The notes below the pieces were generated by a model that was given only the letters and a program-made list of their open reading frames with translations, had not been told where the DNA came from and did no database searches. The position numbers and the translations under genes were made by a program. This document shows, piece by piece, positions 1 to 12,300 of a stretch of DNA of 64,000 nucleotides. The stretch comes from Cercophora sp. LCS_1 (lineage: Eukaryota; Ascomycota; Sordariomycetes; Sordariales; Lasiosphaeriaceae), in NCBI GenBank assembly GCA_036250225.1, contig JAPZLL010000016.1:699489-763488 (forward strand), written 5' to 3'. Position 1 is the stretch's first letter; every line of letters begins with the position of its first letter.

Positions 1-163
1 CATGTCCATGGATACCACATCAAATACCTCGGCGGTCTTGGGACTGTAACGCTCGTGAACGATATCAACATACGCCTATAAGTGGTTCACTTGCTCCCAG
101 CAAGGTGTCTTGTCTTTCTCGGCCCACCAAGTTCGATCAGTTCAACTTCTCCCGGCAGTCAAC

Positions 164-676
164 ATGAGATTCACCGCCGTTCTTGCTCCTCTTGCCCTCG
201 TGGCCACCACAGTCTTTGGTCAGGCCATCGTCGAGTCCCTCAACACCGTGAACGACAAGACCCTCCAGCTCGGGAAAGCTGTGACCAACTGGAACGGAAA
301 ACTCTTCTCGGCACTTCCCATAGTAAAGGTCAGCGCCGATGTCTTAGCGTCCATTCAGAAGGGAACCAAGGCCACCAAGAAGAGCGAGCCACTCGATTTT
401 CTCGGGGCTCTTGGGGTCGCCGAGGCCACAACCAAGCTGGCCGTGTCTGTCAACTCGTCTCTCACGACACTCATCGACGCCAAGCCCAAGTTCGACAAGC
501 TTTTATTGAGCCCCGTTATCCTGACCACCCTCGGAGTGCAGAAGAAGGCGACGACGGAGATGAGCGCGGCAATCATCGAGAAGGTACCGGCCGAGTTGCG
601 CGAGATTGCGGGAGAGCTGGTCAAGCCCATCGACGCTTCGTTTGAGTTGGCGATTGATGCTTACCACCCTTTCTAG
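164..676 (+). CDS. Secreted HsbA-like (hydrophobic surface-binding protein A family) protein
   Basis: A 170-residue single-exon protein. The ATG at 164 is chosen over the in-frame ATG at 110 because it begins directly with a signal peptide (MRFTAVLAPLALVATTVFG, likely cut before QA). The mature part is Ala/Lys/Thr-rich and helical, with no cysteines and no catalytic motif. This matches the fungal HsbA family in size and layout. Founding members are secreted, bind hydrophobic surfaces and help recruit degrading enzymes; cell-wall galactomannoprotein antigens are related. A role at the hyphal surface or in secretion is therefore inferred from the family. The next gene downstream is on the same strand about 650 nt away. 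Family assignment rests on length, secretion and composition, so it is probable rather than certain. Confidence 0.7.
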   Translation: MRFTAVLAPLALVATTVFGQAIVESLNTVNDKTLQLGKAVTNWNGKLFSALPIVKVSADVLASIQKGTKATKKSEPLDFLGALGVAEATTKLAVSVNSSLTTLIDAKPKFDKLLLSPVILTTLGVQKKATTEMSAAIIEKVPAELREIAGELVKPIDASFELAIDAYHPF

Positions 677-1324
677 GGTGTACAGTGAGGTTGAAATTGG
701 AAGGGCTTGGACGATATGGGAACCTGTTGTCTAGTCATCAAACATAGATTTAATCAAACAGGTTAGGGTGCATGGAAGCAGGTCGGTATTGAGGCATTAC
801 TGATCGCCCATGTGCAACAAGCCCATAATAACTCTTCACCCTCTTATCCCATCTCGGATCATCCGATCATCCCACAAGCCCAAGAAAAAAATCAAACACT
901 CTTCACCTCGACAAAACGTAGATGCTCAAGATATCGACCCGCCTCGTAGATTCAAACACTTCCAATTCCAAGATTCCTTCCGATCCACCCCCATCCTTAG
1001 CGTCTAGCATGTGAAGACCGTTGTTTGTCATGCGGTCATAACAAACAAACGGACGAGAAAACGCCGCACCATCCGGACTCACATAATCCCTCGAATTTCC
1101 CACCCCCTTTCCCCTTTTCCATTCGCTTGTTCTGACCTCCCTTCGCTCCTTTCCCTGTTTCCGACCTGTCATCCAACCTTCTCCAAGACCTGTCCCATCT
1201 CTCAACCCATCGCCATCCCCATTCCGCCAGCCCAACTCCCATCATCTCAACCCATCTCATCTACGCCACTTACCGCCCACCCCCCGTCTCTCGATTCACG
1301 AACAAACTCAGCAAGAGGAGTACA
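677..1324. other. Intergenic, 648 nt
   Basis: 3' flank of the HsbA-like gene followed by a C/T-rich stretch (about 1080-1310) that looks like the promoter and leader of the next gene. Open frames here have no recognisable protein features. Confidence 0.5.
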
Positions 1325-1585
1325 ATGGCAAACCCCTACGAGCGCAAGCCCCTCACCTCGTTCCTCGAGCTCCAGGGGCACTCACACACCGGCGCCCAAA
1401 CCAAGCCGGACAAGACCGCCGGAAAGACACAGGCTGCTCCGGTCCATAGTGGGCAGGGACAGTTCACTGCTGATCCCTTGAGATTATCGGTTGCGTCGCC
1501 TGATGGGAAGACGGCTGCAGCGGTGGGATATATGGAGGCTGGTGCTTTATCCAACGGGGAGAAGGGTGGTGCTGGGAAGGTATAG
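1325..1585 (+). CDS. Small hypothetical protein (86 aa)
   Basis: An 86-codon frame starting at an ATG in a good context (purine at -3, G at +4) after a pyrimidine-rich leader. The N-terminus (MANPYERKPLTSFLELQGHS) is followed by a Gly/Ala/Lys/Thr-rich, low-complexity remainder with no signal peptide, membrane segment or cysteines. I do not recognise the family. Support comes from the start context, the promoter-like leader and an amino-acid composition that reads like a small hydrophilic, possibly stress-type, protein. A chance ORF remains possible because the frame is short and the region GC-rich. Confidence 0.5.
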   Translation: MANPYERKPLTSFLELQGHSHTGAQTKPDKTAGKTQAAPVHSGQGQFTADPLRLSVASPDGKTAAAVGYMEAGALSNGEKGGAGKV

Positions 1586-2136
1586 GCGTGACGCTTGCTG
1601 CAAGGGAAGAGTTGGGGTTAAGGGGCTATGGGGTGGAGGGCGGTTGGAAAGTCGGCGGTTAAGTCTCGAATATTGAGTAGTATGGGGAGTTGGTGTTGCG
1701 AGCTAAGCGGATTCGTGACGGCGACAAGCTTTTGGAAGAGAGGAACAAGACCATCAGTGGCGCAGGTGTGAGAATTGTATGTGGTATTACACAATCTTGA
1801 TCATTATAAACATTATATCTGGCTAATTGCCCTGTCATGAAAGTCGTGAGTGAGTTGGAAGCCGGTCTGATATCCGGAAATCAGCAACTCTGTCTGACCC
1901 CATCTTGGAGGTGTCCGTTTTTGCTTTTCCGTGCCAAAACGCCTTCGGCGATGACCGGCAACCTGGCCGCCACCAAATCCAAATCCAAAAATCAAGCGTC
2001 CAGTTCCCAAATATGGGACTCCCTGATGGGTTCCCAGGTTGTCCTCCACTTGAGTAGGCGCCATACGCAATGGCAACAAACAACCCCCTGATCCAAAAGA
2101 AAAAAAAAGGGGGGAAGGTGGGGAGAGAAGCCGGCA
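1586..2136. other. Convergent 3' intergenic region, 551 nt
   Basis: Lies between the 3' ends of the small hypothetical gene (+) and the bHLH gene (-). It has a purine-rich tract near 2098-2120 and no supported gene. Confidence 0.5.
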
Positions 2137-3046
2137 TTACCGTCTCGAAACACCACTGACAACACCATTCATCACTTCCATGTTCTGCAGCAGATCCCTT
2201 CTCTCCTTCAGTAATCGTCTCCTCTCCACTTCGAGCTCCTTGATTCTCCGTGTTGCCACGTCCAAGACCTCGGCTTTGCTCATTCTCTTGCTATCCTCGC
2301 TGTCGCCCTGACCCCCGCGCTGGTCAGCCGGCAGCACTGCCAGTAACCGCTCAAACTGAGCGTTGAGCCGGTTCCGGTACTGCTTCTCGACGAGGTTGTG
2401 GTTTCGCCGAGCCCGCAGCTCCTCCGGTGTAACGTTATCCTCGCCGGCGTCGCCTTCCGAGGGGGAGCTCGCCGAGCGGGAGGACTTGTCGGATTTGCGA
2501 GGTTTCCGGGAGGCCGTCCGGAGCTTGGCTTGGGCCTTGGATCTGGACGACTTGGATGAGCGTGTCGCAGAGGCACGTGCGGCTTGGGTGGACGAAGGAG
2601 TAGAGTCGGGCCCGAGGGAGGGGCTCGAGGGTTGGGACCAAGACCACTGGCCGGTCATGTGGTCTAGGCCGGGGAGCGGGTCGACGGGAGAGAAGGGGTC
2701 GGTCTCGGAGTCGGTCTCGGCGCCTAGGCCGGGAGACATGTAGCTGCCGGCCGAGAAGTAGGGTACTGCTCCGAGAGGGGAAAATGTGTCAAGGACAGGC
2801 CAGTCGGGCGAGGTGAGGGCGGATGTTGGGTAGGCAGTGCTTGCACTCTGGCCAAAGTAGTCGATTGCGGCTTCAGCAGCACCGCCATCAGGGGAGTAGG
2901 CAAAGCCCGTGTAGAAAGCCGGATCGAGGTTTTCATATCCGGGGTTCAAGGGCGAGAGGTCGTTCTAAAAACAGGAAGGACGGTCAGTCGAGGGTTTGGC
3001 GATGGCCTGGTAGAACGGGGTTTACCTTGTTCCCGTTTGGAGCCAT
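2137..3046 (-). CDS. bHLH transcription factor with SREBP-type tyrosine in the basic region
   Basis: Two exons, 3046-3026 and 2964-2137, separated by a 61-nt intron (2965-3025), give 282 residues. Exon 1 encodes only MAPNGNK. Residues 1-150 are acidic and Ser/Pro-rich, resembling an activation region. A Lys/Arg/Ser-rich stretch follows, then a C-terminal basic helix-loop-helix: the basic part contains RRNHNLVEKQYRNRLN, then a loop and an amphipathic second helix running into a leucine-zipper-like tail. The Tyr in EKQYR sits where most bHLH proteins have Arg, as in SREBP proteins, so recognition of SRE-like as well as E-box DNA is possible. There is no membrane segment, so it would be a soluble nuclear factor. 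About 2.3 kb without genes lies upstream, fitting a regulated developmental or metabolic regulator. The target pathway is unknown. Confidence 0.85.
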
Positions 3047-5386
3047 CTTTGCGGGGAAGGACGAACCGCAATCCCGGGAATTGTTCGCGTCTTGGCAGGT
3101 GTGACTGCACAACAACGACAGAGTGTGTAGGGACTCGTTGGTAGGGTCGAAGTGATGTGCGAGGTAACTTCTGGAGACTAAAGCAATGGTTTCCTTTGTC
3201 GAGGCCTGGAACATCGGCCCCAAACCCGCGGGATGGTGTGATCTATATACCTTATTGAGAAGACCATTTTCTCGGCGCAGGCGTAGTAGCCACGGGACAA
3301 GGCAACGGGCGAGGCGATGACAGAGGGCGTTTGCGGAGAAGAGTTAGGGGTGGAGGGCAAGGGGCGTCGTCTGTTTGTCTTGGAGCCACATTGCGTGCCA
3401 ATGGGAGGCCCGGCTGTCAGATCATGATGGAATCGCGAATATTCCTGCAGCCTGGGCTGCAGCGACTTCATCGGCTTGGCTCAAAGGGACAGGAAGGTGG
3501 CCCATGTCTGCCGTCACGTCGACACCATGTCCAATGACGATGCTGGGGAAAGCTCTGCCAGATGGCTTGGTCTAGACCCTTCCAGGTTTGTCCCCTCGGG
3601 CTTCTGGGAAGCCTTATCTTATCGCACAGATCGCCGAACATCAAATTCCTGCCCCATCTCAAGTCGCCCTTTCCCTACTGGTTCGTCTTGGTGCGACACA
3701 GCAGCTGCAAGAGCGAGCGTCCCCTCATGTCGATTGTGGAATCAAGAGCGCTTTGCAATTGCAAGGTCGATCCTGATGCATCCAGCACCCGATCCGCTCC
3801 TTCCGGCATCATGCCAAGTCTGGGCTGCCACGAGGTGTGATGCAACCCGAGAATCGGCGACCCATCTGGTGATTTTACTTTACTGTGGCCCTTTCCGACA
3901 AATCGACTCGTCCCGCGGCCTCGGGGCTCGGGTTTTCTTGCCCAATCCCCCTAGAGCCGTCGATAGACGAGTATGTGGCATCTCCGAGGCGCAAGTACTG
4001 GCCGGCTGTCTCTCGCCTTCCCCGGCGTCAGGGTCTTATGCTTCCTTCAAGCCATGCCGGTATCCAGCCAAAAAAAAGACGATGGAATCGGCATCTCAGC
4101 CACACAATCATCGTGACGAGTGGTCGCTTGCGTCTAGAAAGTCATTTCAACGCCTGCCCACCGGCGAGAGCTCCGCCGAGGCGCCAGGCTTTCCGATTCG
4201 ATTCCGCGCTTGATCTCACCTTTTTTCCGTTCTCTCGAGACTAGATGCATGCTACGTTCACGAAACAATAAAGCCACATGTCTATCGAAGTTATTCGGGT
4301 CCGGCCTGGGAGCCGGGCCTTCGTCTCCTGCCCGCCTGGAGCAGCCCCTCATGCCGGCACCTTGCAGGTTGCTTGCTCCGCCGCGGCTCACCTTCGAGCG
4401 ACAATCCCGAGTGAGAGCAAACGACAATGGCAGGGCCAAGTAAGTTGTCGAGGTCTCCGCGGACGTTTCCATTGTATCTCTAAGTGCTTACCGCCACACT
4501 GGTCTCCCCGTTCACGAGACACACAAGCTTCGATCCTTGGGTGTTTGAGCAAGGTTTTTGAGCAGGTTGCCGAGTCGGGTTTTTCGACCTCAGAGCCAGA
4601 GAGAGACACACAGACAAGTTTTTGTCATACACAAACTAAGACTTCGGTAAATAGGATCCAATTGACGGATTCGGGCTCCAAGGCAATATTAAGACCCTTT
4701 TCGCCGCCCACCTTGGCTGTCTACTTTTCCATCTTGGCTGCATTACCCTCTTCTTGTCCGGGTCGTCGATGCATTCGCAAAGCGACCCTCACCGACGGTT
4801 TGCCCGGCGGGGTGCGTGGAAGCATCTCACACCCATTGATGTATCAATGGAAGTCAACCGTCGCGATGTCCCCACGATTGGCGGGAATTGATGGCGGCCC
4901 GCACAACTGGCCAAGATCGACTCTTCTCCCGTTCGGGGCTGGCGCTGCCAGCGTGTTCAGCTCGGTTGGGTAACTTGGGTTGGAATGACCCCAGGAGCTG
5001 GCGCGGGGCTAGCGAGGACAAAAAGTATCCCACGACGCCTTCTTTCTCCCTTTTGATCTCTAATGTTCCCTCGTCACACTTTGCAGAGGGAACGCAAGTG
5101 TTCGGCGATCGAATGCCAGCCATCATTCAACGGGATAGGAGGTTGTCAATGACTTCAACCACACCATCAGATCGATCGCAATTGAATCTCATTTTATCAA
5201 GCACACAGTATCCTTTTTACGCTGTCTAAGTCCGGCCGGATTCGAACACACAGAAATCCTTCTACACCAAATAGTAACAGAGGTTCGCACGAAAGGAGCG
5301 AGATACTCAATGTTCCTCTTCGCGGGGAACGTCGACGGGGTGCTGCGTGGATGAGTTGAGGTTTTGCTGGCCTGGTTGGGCTCGTA
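3047..5386. other. Gene-poor region, 2.3 kb
   Basis: Upstream of the bHLH gene and downstream of the acidic-protein gene. Overlapping open frames occur on both strands (the longest at 3476-4213) but none shows domain-like sequence, a good start with introns, or biased composition. It probably holds the long promoter of the bHLH gene and untranslated regions; a non-coding transcript cannot be excluded. Confidence 0.5.
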
Positions 5387-6286
5387 TTAGTCCTCCTCAT
5401 CATCGCCGCCAGCAGCGACGGCGTCACCGTCGTCGTCGTCGACCTTTGCCGCAGCAGAGACCTTGACAGCCTTTGCGGGAAGAGGCGCGCTCTCCTCATC
5501 CTCTTCGGCATCTTCGTCGTCCTCGGGTGCGTCTCCGTCTTCTTCATCCTCGTCGAATTCCTCTTCCTCCTCCTCTTCTCCCTCTTCGTCCTCGTCCTCG
5601 CCGTTGGCGACTTTGCCATTCTTCTTCGGCACTTCGTCGGACGGGGAGGCGACCGTCTTCAACTTCTTCTTGGGAGGAGCTTTGTCTGGCACTCTTGTCA
5701 GCTTTGCTGTGCTGGTGCGGTGTTTTCGGTGGGCGATGCTTGGGGTGATGTCCAAGCTTTCAGAAGCGACATGGTACAAAGGTCCAAGCAAGTGCTGGAT
5801 GGATGCTTACCTGGAACGCCGTTCTCCTCCTCATCTTCACCGCCATCCTCTTCGCTCTGGAAGTCCTCGTCGTCCTCATCATCGACCTCTTCGTCGTCTT
5901 CTTCACCATCACTCACGTATCTATCGGACGTGGGTTAGTGATGGGCAATGGTTTGTTTCATCACCGCGAGGTGCCTTTTAACAGTAACGGGTTGTTGGCA
6001 ACATGGTTGCCCGGTGTGTCACGGGCCGGCCAAAGATGGATGGTGCTCTGGAAGGCGCTCGGGCATGACAGAACGCGCACAACACAAGGTTTGCGCCAGG
6101 ATGCGCCAGCCATGAAAGGCCAGATACCGCATCCCAACGTTGTCGCCTTGGTTTGGCAACATGTGCTTGGGTATCGGGCGGCGTTTGCGACAACAAGGAA
6201 GCTACTCACTCCTCTTCTTCCTCGTCGCCGCTGGGGAGGGAGACAAGCTCATCCTCCTCCTCCTGCTTTCTCTTGCGGCCGGACAT
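5387..6286 (-). CDS. Highly acidic nuclear-type protein (168 aa)
   Basis: Three exons (6286-6210, 5920-5811, 5706-5387) join in frame, with introns of 289 and 104 nt, long for this window. The protein starts MSGRKRKQEEEDELVSLPSG, continues into an almost uninterrupted Asp/Glu stretch (about residues 22-60), a short Lys/Pro-rich segment (PDKAPPKKKLK, a possible nuclear localisation signal), another long Glu/Asp stretch and an acidic C-terminus. There is no folded domain, cysteine or membrane segment. Such composition is typical of histone- or ribosomal-protein-binding chaperones and nucleolar proteins. I could not find the Chz1 motif, so a specific identity is not claimed. The three acidic exons and clean splice junctions make a real gene likely. 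Confidence 0.7.
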
Positions 6287-9200
6287 TGTGGCAAAAGGCT
6301 TTGGGGGGTATCAATTGGAAAGAAGTAGACTGGAGAGCGCGAGATAAGGCGGTTTGGATGGTAGATGGATGGGAAGTGGTCGGGGAGGGAAAGAGGAGAA
6401 GGGGAGGAAAGGCTGCCAGGAAGGGGGGAAGTTCGGGGGCGCGGTGGGAGGTGGGCGAGGAAAGGCTGGGAGCTTGTGCAAAAGGTACGTACCGCCGACT
6501 GCAACGGATGGGGAAGACACACGGCGAGAGAGGGTAAAGGGCGAAAGGGAGAGAGAGGGGGGTGAGGGGAGTGAGGGGAGTGTGGGCGCGAGAGGTCACA
6601 GAGCAGAGGTGGGAGCGCCCAAGAACCGAAGGGGGGAGCTGAAGCTCCTGCCCGCTGCGGGAGAGCTTGGCTGGTTCGCGCAAGCCATTGGGGTGAGCGC
6701 AGCGTGCCTCAGGCAGCTCCAGAGTGCAGGGTGATTGTGTGAGAGCAACGCGGGCGCCGAGCAAAGGAGGAGAGAGAAGGACGGGTCTGCTAGAGAAGGC
6801 GTCTGGGGGAGGGAGGGGAACGCTGCAACACTGCGAGCGACTTTTCTCCGGGCAGCAGGGCAGTCGCAACGAATAGGTGGGAACCCGGGCCTCCTCCTGG
6901 CTCTTGCGGGCGCTCTGTAATCGGCACTGTGCTTCGCACTATGTGCGCGCACTGTGAGCGTTCGACTCCCGACGGCGAGGGAGCTCGGGCCCCTTGCTAA
7001 CTGTTGACCCCGGTCGGTACTCGACTCCGCTTCGTTTCCCAAGCAAACTTTGGCCTGCTCACAGAGCTTCCAAACGTTCCATCCAAACAGGGGACCTCGA
7101 AACGGAGCGTGGCCTGCAATGTCAAGCATGACGCTAGCCCGGCGTCTTAGTGTAACGCCGATCACATAACGTCATGGAGAGATGAGGTGAACAGACCATC
7201 GAGCGGATAAGGACCGGAGCTCGGTAAAACTTTCTGCCGCTTTGAGAGCAGCACCTTGCGCGGCCCGAGCTTGTGATCTGACAATCGATGAGTGAGTCGG
7301 AAGAAGCCTTGGGTTTCATCCCATCTCAGGATGACAGGAGTGGATTGGCCGACGTTTGGTAGCATTGGTGTCCTCGGGATCGAGTTGACTCCAATTTCTG
7401 CTGTGATACTTCATGGACGCGCTTCACAAAAGCCGGAGACGCGTCGACGCGCGTGAGGTGGGATTTCCGGCTGAGAGACGGTTGATCTCATCAGCTTCAA
7501 TCCATGTTGTGTGATGGAGGGATGCCGCTTGCGTGCGCACAGATACCCCGCAATCGATTGTGAGTGCTGCGATGGACGCGTCGACACGTTTTCTCTCCGG
7601 GAGGGTGGTATCTGACCTGTGTGCATTTCCTGTCTCGCCACACAAGGCCAATCAATTAGGACAGACCAGAACTTGACAGGATGCCAGAGCCTGGGGCCAC
7701 GGTTCGCACCTCTGGCATGTAGGATTGCTGAGGCTGTGTTGCGGGATACCCGGGAGGAATGACCGAATGCTGTGTTTCCATGGCTCGAACGAACCCTTCA
7801 TAGGGCTCGATGAATAATGTGTGAAATTGAGATGTCTGCGTGAGCGGCTCGGCGGTGAGCTCCTGGTGGTAACCTGAGCTTGACGGAAGGACTTCGTCGG
7901 AGATGACACCAGCCGCGCCTCGTGGTTCTGACAGCGCGCCTCTTTCGCTTCAGTGCTTGTTGAGAGAACTTGTAGAGATATACTGTGAATGGCTTCAAGG
8001 TCCGGATGCTCGGCGACCGAGGATTGTCGAGTTGCGTCCCCGCATGGTTCGCACCAAGGAGCATTTCCTGGTGGAGTTTTGGAGGGAAACAGCTCCTCAT
8101 TCAGCTCGAGTGGTTGAAAAAGAGGCCGAACCTACCCCAATCGGGTTCAAATGCAGGCACTAAAAATCGCGGAAGGCTCGCTAAGCAAGGACCGGCCTTC
8201 GCGGCTTGACACTGGCTCCCGCGGCAGCGGTTCGCTGGACCAGGGACCAGATTGGTAGGCTGCCACTCGGTGACACCCTCTTCTGCGGGACGGCTCGGTT
8301 TGCTTCCTTTCCATTGTTGAAGCCCGTCATTGTGAGTAAAGAAGAAAGCAAAATAAATGAACGAGTTTCAGTCTTCTCCTGCCCAGTTTTCCTGCATCCG
8401 TTTGTATTGTATGTGCCCCCTGCAGAAGCTCACGGATGGGGGAGAGTCTTGGTCTCCAGAGTGACCACTGATCGGGTCCTGTTGGTTTCTTTTTTCCAAG
8501 GTTTTGGTGGTTCCCATGACCACTCAAGTTATAAAAAAGAAAGGTCTGCAAATATACCGGGTTGGCACCCACTTCAAGCCAGGTTGAGCTTTCCATCTCG
8601 AGGACACAGTTTTCGTTTGCTCTTTCCTGCGCTTCTTGTTACGGCACGGCACGGCACGGCCCTCAGATCGAGACGACGAACCATCTGCACGACTGACACA
8701 AACCCCGTTTGCGAAGGCCTCTGCGTCGCTAGACACAGGCACTCTCTGACCTGCAATCGCAGGAGGTGCAGCAGCGAGATTGGAGGCAGTACGGACGGGC
8801 TCACGGCAGCCGGCATTTCCTAACTTCGTCAATCTCGTTGGACGGCCGCAGTCCGAGTGACACACTTGCGGCTTTGCCTTCAGGCGTCCCCAATCCGCCG
8901 CGCTCCCGCCTTCACTGTTTGTTGTTGGAAAGAAAACAAACTGTACCTCGGGTGATGTCAGTGATGTTGACCGCGTTGTTGCTTTTGGAGACGTTGCTCA
9001 TCCTCATTTAACTACACAGCAACGGCTCCATTCACTCAAGGGTCGAGCCCGGTTTTTGGGTTCTCGAGACCGGGCAGATTCCCTCTTTTCAGACTTTCAA
9101 CGTCCCGCTCTGCTCCCTGTCCGCCTAGTTCGATGCTTCCCGCTGGGCTGTCACCCACCAGGTGTACGACCAGGGATCCCACGTCGCAATCCCAGCTTGC

Positions 9201-9315
9201 TCCAACGCCCAGCAAGCCGCTCCACGTCGCGTCGAGACCCCATCCGAAGCCACTTGCTGCACCCATTTGTGCGTAAATAACAACGCGCGGCCAAACAGGC
9301 GTAGAAAAAAAAAAC
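6287..9315. other. Gene-poor region, 3.0 kb
   Basis: Between the divergently transcribed acidic-protein gene (-) and the Rab-GAP gene (+). It contains a purine-rich tract on the + strand (about 6350-6600) and a short CGGCA repeat near 8642-8662. Several 60-200-codon frames exist on both strands without protein-like features. It is likely two long promoters and leaders. Confidence 0.5.
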
Positions 9316-12300
9316 ATGGTAGATATTTTCACCTCTCCACAGGCAACGGAGCGCCGCCGACCTGCACCCGCCACAACGTCAGCAGCCATGGACGGCTATT
9401 TAGCAGACGATGACGCTGCAGCGGGTGCACTGAATCTCGGCTCCAGGCGCCCAATGGGCAACCGCGGGTATGCCCAGTCCGCGTCGGGCTCGCCTGTGAG
9501 GCCGCAGCGACTAAATTTCGACCCCTGGTTGAAACAACATACCGATGCCTCACAACCGTCCCACAGGGGCTCCCCGAGCCAACACAGCAACCACCGTCAG
9601 CTTCGCCGACTGCAAAAACTCAACATTTTCCATTCCGACCCAATACAACCGTCGAGCCCGCCCATTCAGCATTCCCAATTGTTTTCTCCTCGCTGGGACT
9701 CGCTCTCAGCCGGCGCTTCTCCGATATCCTCCAATTCGCTTCCTGCCACCCCGACGCCTCAAAGAACCCGAGCCGAGTCGACGCCGACACCGAGGCCACC
9801 GCCTCGATCCGCCTTCCCAGGTCTGTGTTCAAACCCCTTTATCCCAGAGGCTTTCGAAAGCCCGACACGAACTACGGTTCGCCAATTCCCTCTGCTGCAT
9901 GCACACGATGAGGTGCAGCATTCGCCGGTAACCTCTCCAACGACGGCTGCCCATGCCGAGCGCCTTGTCAAAATGCGCCAGCCAACGCCGACCGAGGGCA
10001 ACCCGCCAGTCGTCGAGAACTTTTCCCGACCACGAAAACCGAGCGTGAGATCACAGAACAGCGAGCCTCCTCCGTCCCGACACTACCACTCGAGCCGTTT
10101 GCAACCCGAATCTGCACTCGACCAGCAGTCTAGCACCCACGTATACCCTAATTATAGTAGAGCGCCGAGCCCGTGGTCGAGGTCTAGAGGACTTTCGACC
10201 TCGTCTTCCCAGTCAACGAGCACGTTTTCGTCACTGCCGCATCAGCCGTCCAACGATCATTTGAACACAAGCTCGAGGGCCAGCTCGGTTAGGCGCCGCG
10301 ACCGGACCCCGACAGGAACTTCGAGTGGCACAACACGACCCCCGCTGACACACGCAAACCACAACCTAACACCAAATCGTGAACGTCAGCCGTGGCTCGT
10401 CGCCGACGATGAGCTTCGATCGAGTTTTCGGTCACAATTGACGGTATCAACGGGACAAGGAACACTCTTCACACCGTCGGGGACCGAGAGGAGCAGCGTT
10501 TTGACGAAGACGAGCAGTGTCACCGAGCAGTCGATCATCAACGGTTATGCGCATACGAGTTGGCGGCAAAGCTCGTATCAGGATGATGGTTTGAGTCTTG
10601 AGGATGTTATGGGCATGTACGAGCGGGGGTTCAACGATTCTGACATTGAGAGCATACGTAAGAGTATGCGCTTTGCAGATGACGAAGATGAAACCCAGGA
10701 CACTAGCAACGCCTCTGGAGCAATGCCTTTTGAGCTTTCACGACCACCGAGCAGCCGTTCCGACGCAAGCGCCATGCGCGCCAAGATGCTGGAAGCTATG
10801 AACGACCAGCTCCCAATACCCGGAGCTCTAGCGGTGCCGGAGCCGAGCCCTGCGTCCAGGATGGAGTCGAGGAACAGTATTAGGAAGTCACTGTTGCCCA
10901 GTTCTCTACCAAAGGACATGGGCTTGGGTTTTGGGGAATACATGAAGCGGAATCGTGGTGTAGTGCAGGACCAGGCAAAGCACGATTCGGCCAAATTGGT
11001 GGATGCGGATGACGATTTACAACGGCCTGTAATGGCCGACTCGCCTTCCCCTCCAACAACACTAGCAAAGCCATCTCCCCCCGTTGACGGGACATCTGAG
11101 CCACCAGTATCTCGGCCTGTCACACCAGCACCGGCTGGCCAAATCCCAACAGAGCCTCCGGAGGAGCCGGGCTGCCGAGACAGATACGGCTTTAAAAAAG
11201 CAAATAACAACGTTACACGACAAGAATACGATGCCTGGGACGCATCGTACTCGGAATACTTGGCAAGGCGTCGGAAGAAGTGGGTTGCATACCTCAAAGA
11301 CAACTCGTTGATGACGGACCGGCCGAACCGGTTCCCAGCACGCAATGCGAAAACGAAGCGGTTCATCCGTAAGGGCATTCCGCCAGACTGGAGGGGCGCT
11401 GCTTGGTTTTACTATGCTGGAGGGCCGGCAATTTTGAGCAAACATCGGGGTGTGTATGACGACCTGGTTAAGCGGGCTGCGCTGGATCCTGTGGGCCCTG
11501 GCAAGGTTCCCAACCGGGCGACCGAGGTGAAGAGTCTTGTGGTTGAGGATATCGAGAAGGACCTCCACCGAACATTCCCCGACAACGTGCGGTTCAAACC
11601 GCCTCGGCCGGCGACACCACCACCGCAGACGCCCGATAACCGGCGGGAATCCGATGAGCCGATGGATGAAGCCGAAGCAAAGAGAGCGTCCGAGCCGGCG
11701 ATTATCACATCACTTCGCCGCGTTCTCCATGCATTTGCGCTGTACAATCCCCGTATTGGATACTGCCAGTCTCTCAACTTCCTCGCGGGTCTTTTGCTGC
11801 TTTTCGTCGATACCGAAGAGCAAGCCTTTTGGCTTCTCAATGTCATCACGCGTGTATACCTGCCGGGCACCCATGAGATGAGCCTCGAGGGCTCCAAAGT
11901 TGACTTGGGGGTTCTCATGCTCGCCCTCAAAGACTCTTTGCCCAACGTATGGAAACAGATTGGCGGTGACGAGCACGAGGGGCCTACTAAGAGATTTAGG
12001 GGAAGACGCGGCGCCAAGGACAACCACGCGATGGGGCCTGGCTCAAACGACCCCAACCGACTGCCGACCATTACGATTTGCATGACGGCCTGGTTCATGT
12101 CGTGCTTTATTGGAACGCTCCCGATCGAAACGGTGCTCCGTGTGTGGGACGTCTTCTTCTACGAAGGCTCCCGCACCCTCTTCCGCATCGCGCTGACCAT
12201 CTTCAAGCTTGGCGAATCGGAGATCAAGGCCGTGGCAGATCCGATGGAGATGTTCGGTGTCGTGCAGTCGTTTCCGCGCAAGCTCATTGACTGCAACGTC

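Noticed and set aside
3476..4213. A 245-codon open frame upstream of the bHLH gene
   Set aside because: No domain-like sequence; many overlapping frames in all directions; composition as expected from GC-rich non-coding DNA.
5803..6537. A 244-codon frame opposite the acidic-protein gene
   Set aside because: It is the antisense of acidic codons plus introns; the minus-strand exons splice in frame and explain the region.
6955..6990. GTTCGACTCCC as a tRNA B-box
   Set aside because: The arms needed for a T-stem and a matching acceptor stem are absent.
8206..8823. A 205-codon open frame upstream of the Rab-GAP gene
   Set aside because: Lacks recognisable features and a good start context.
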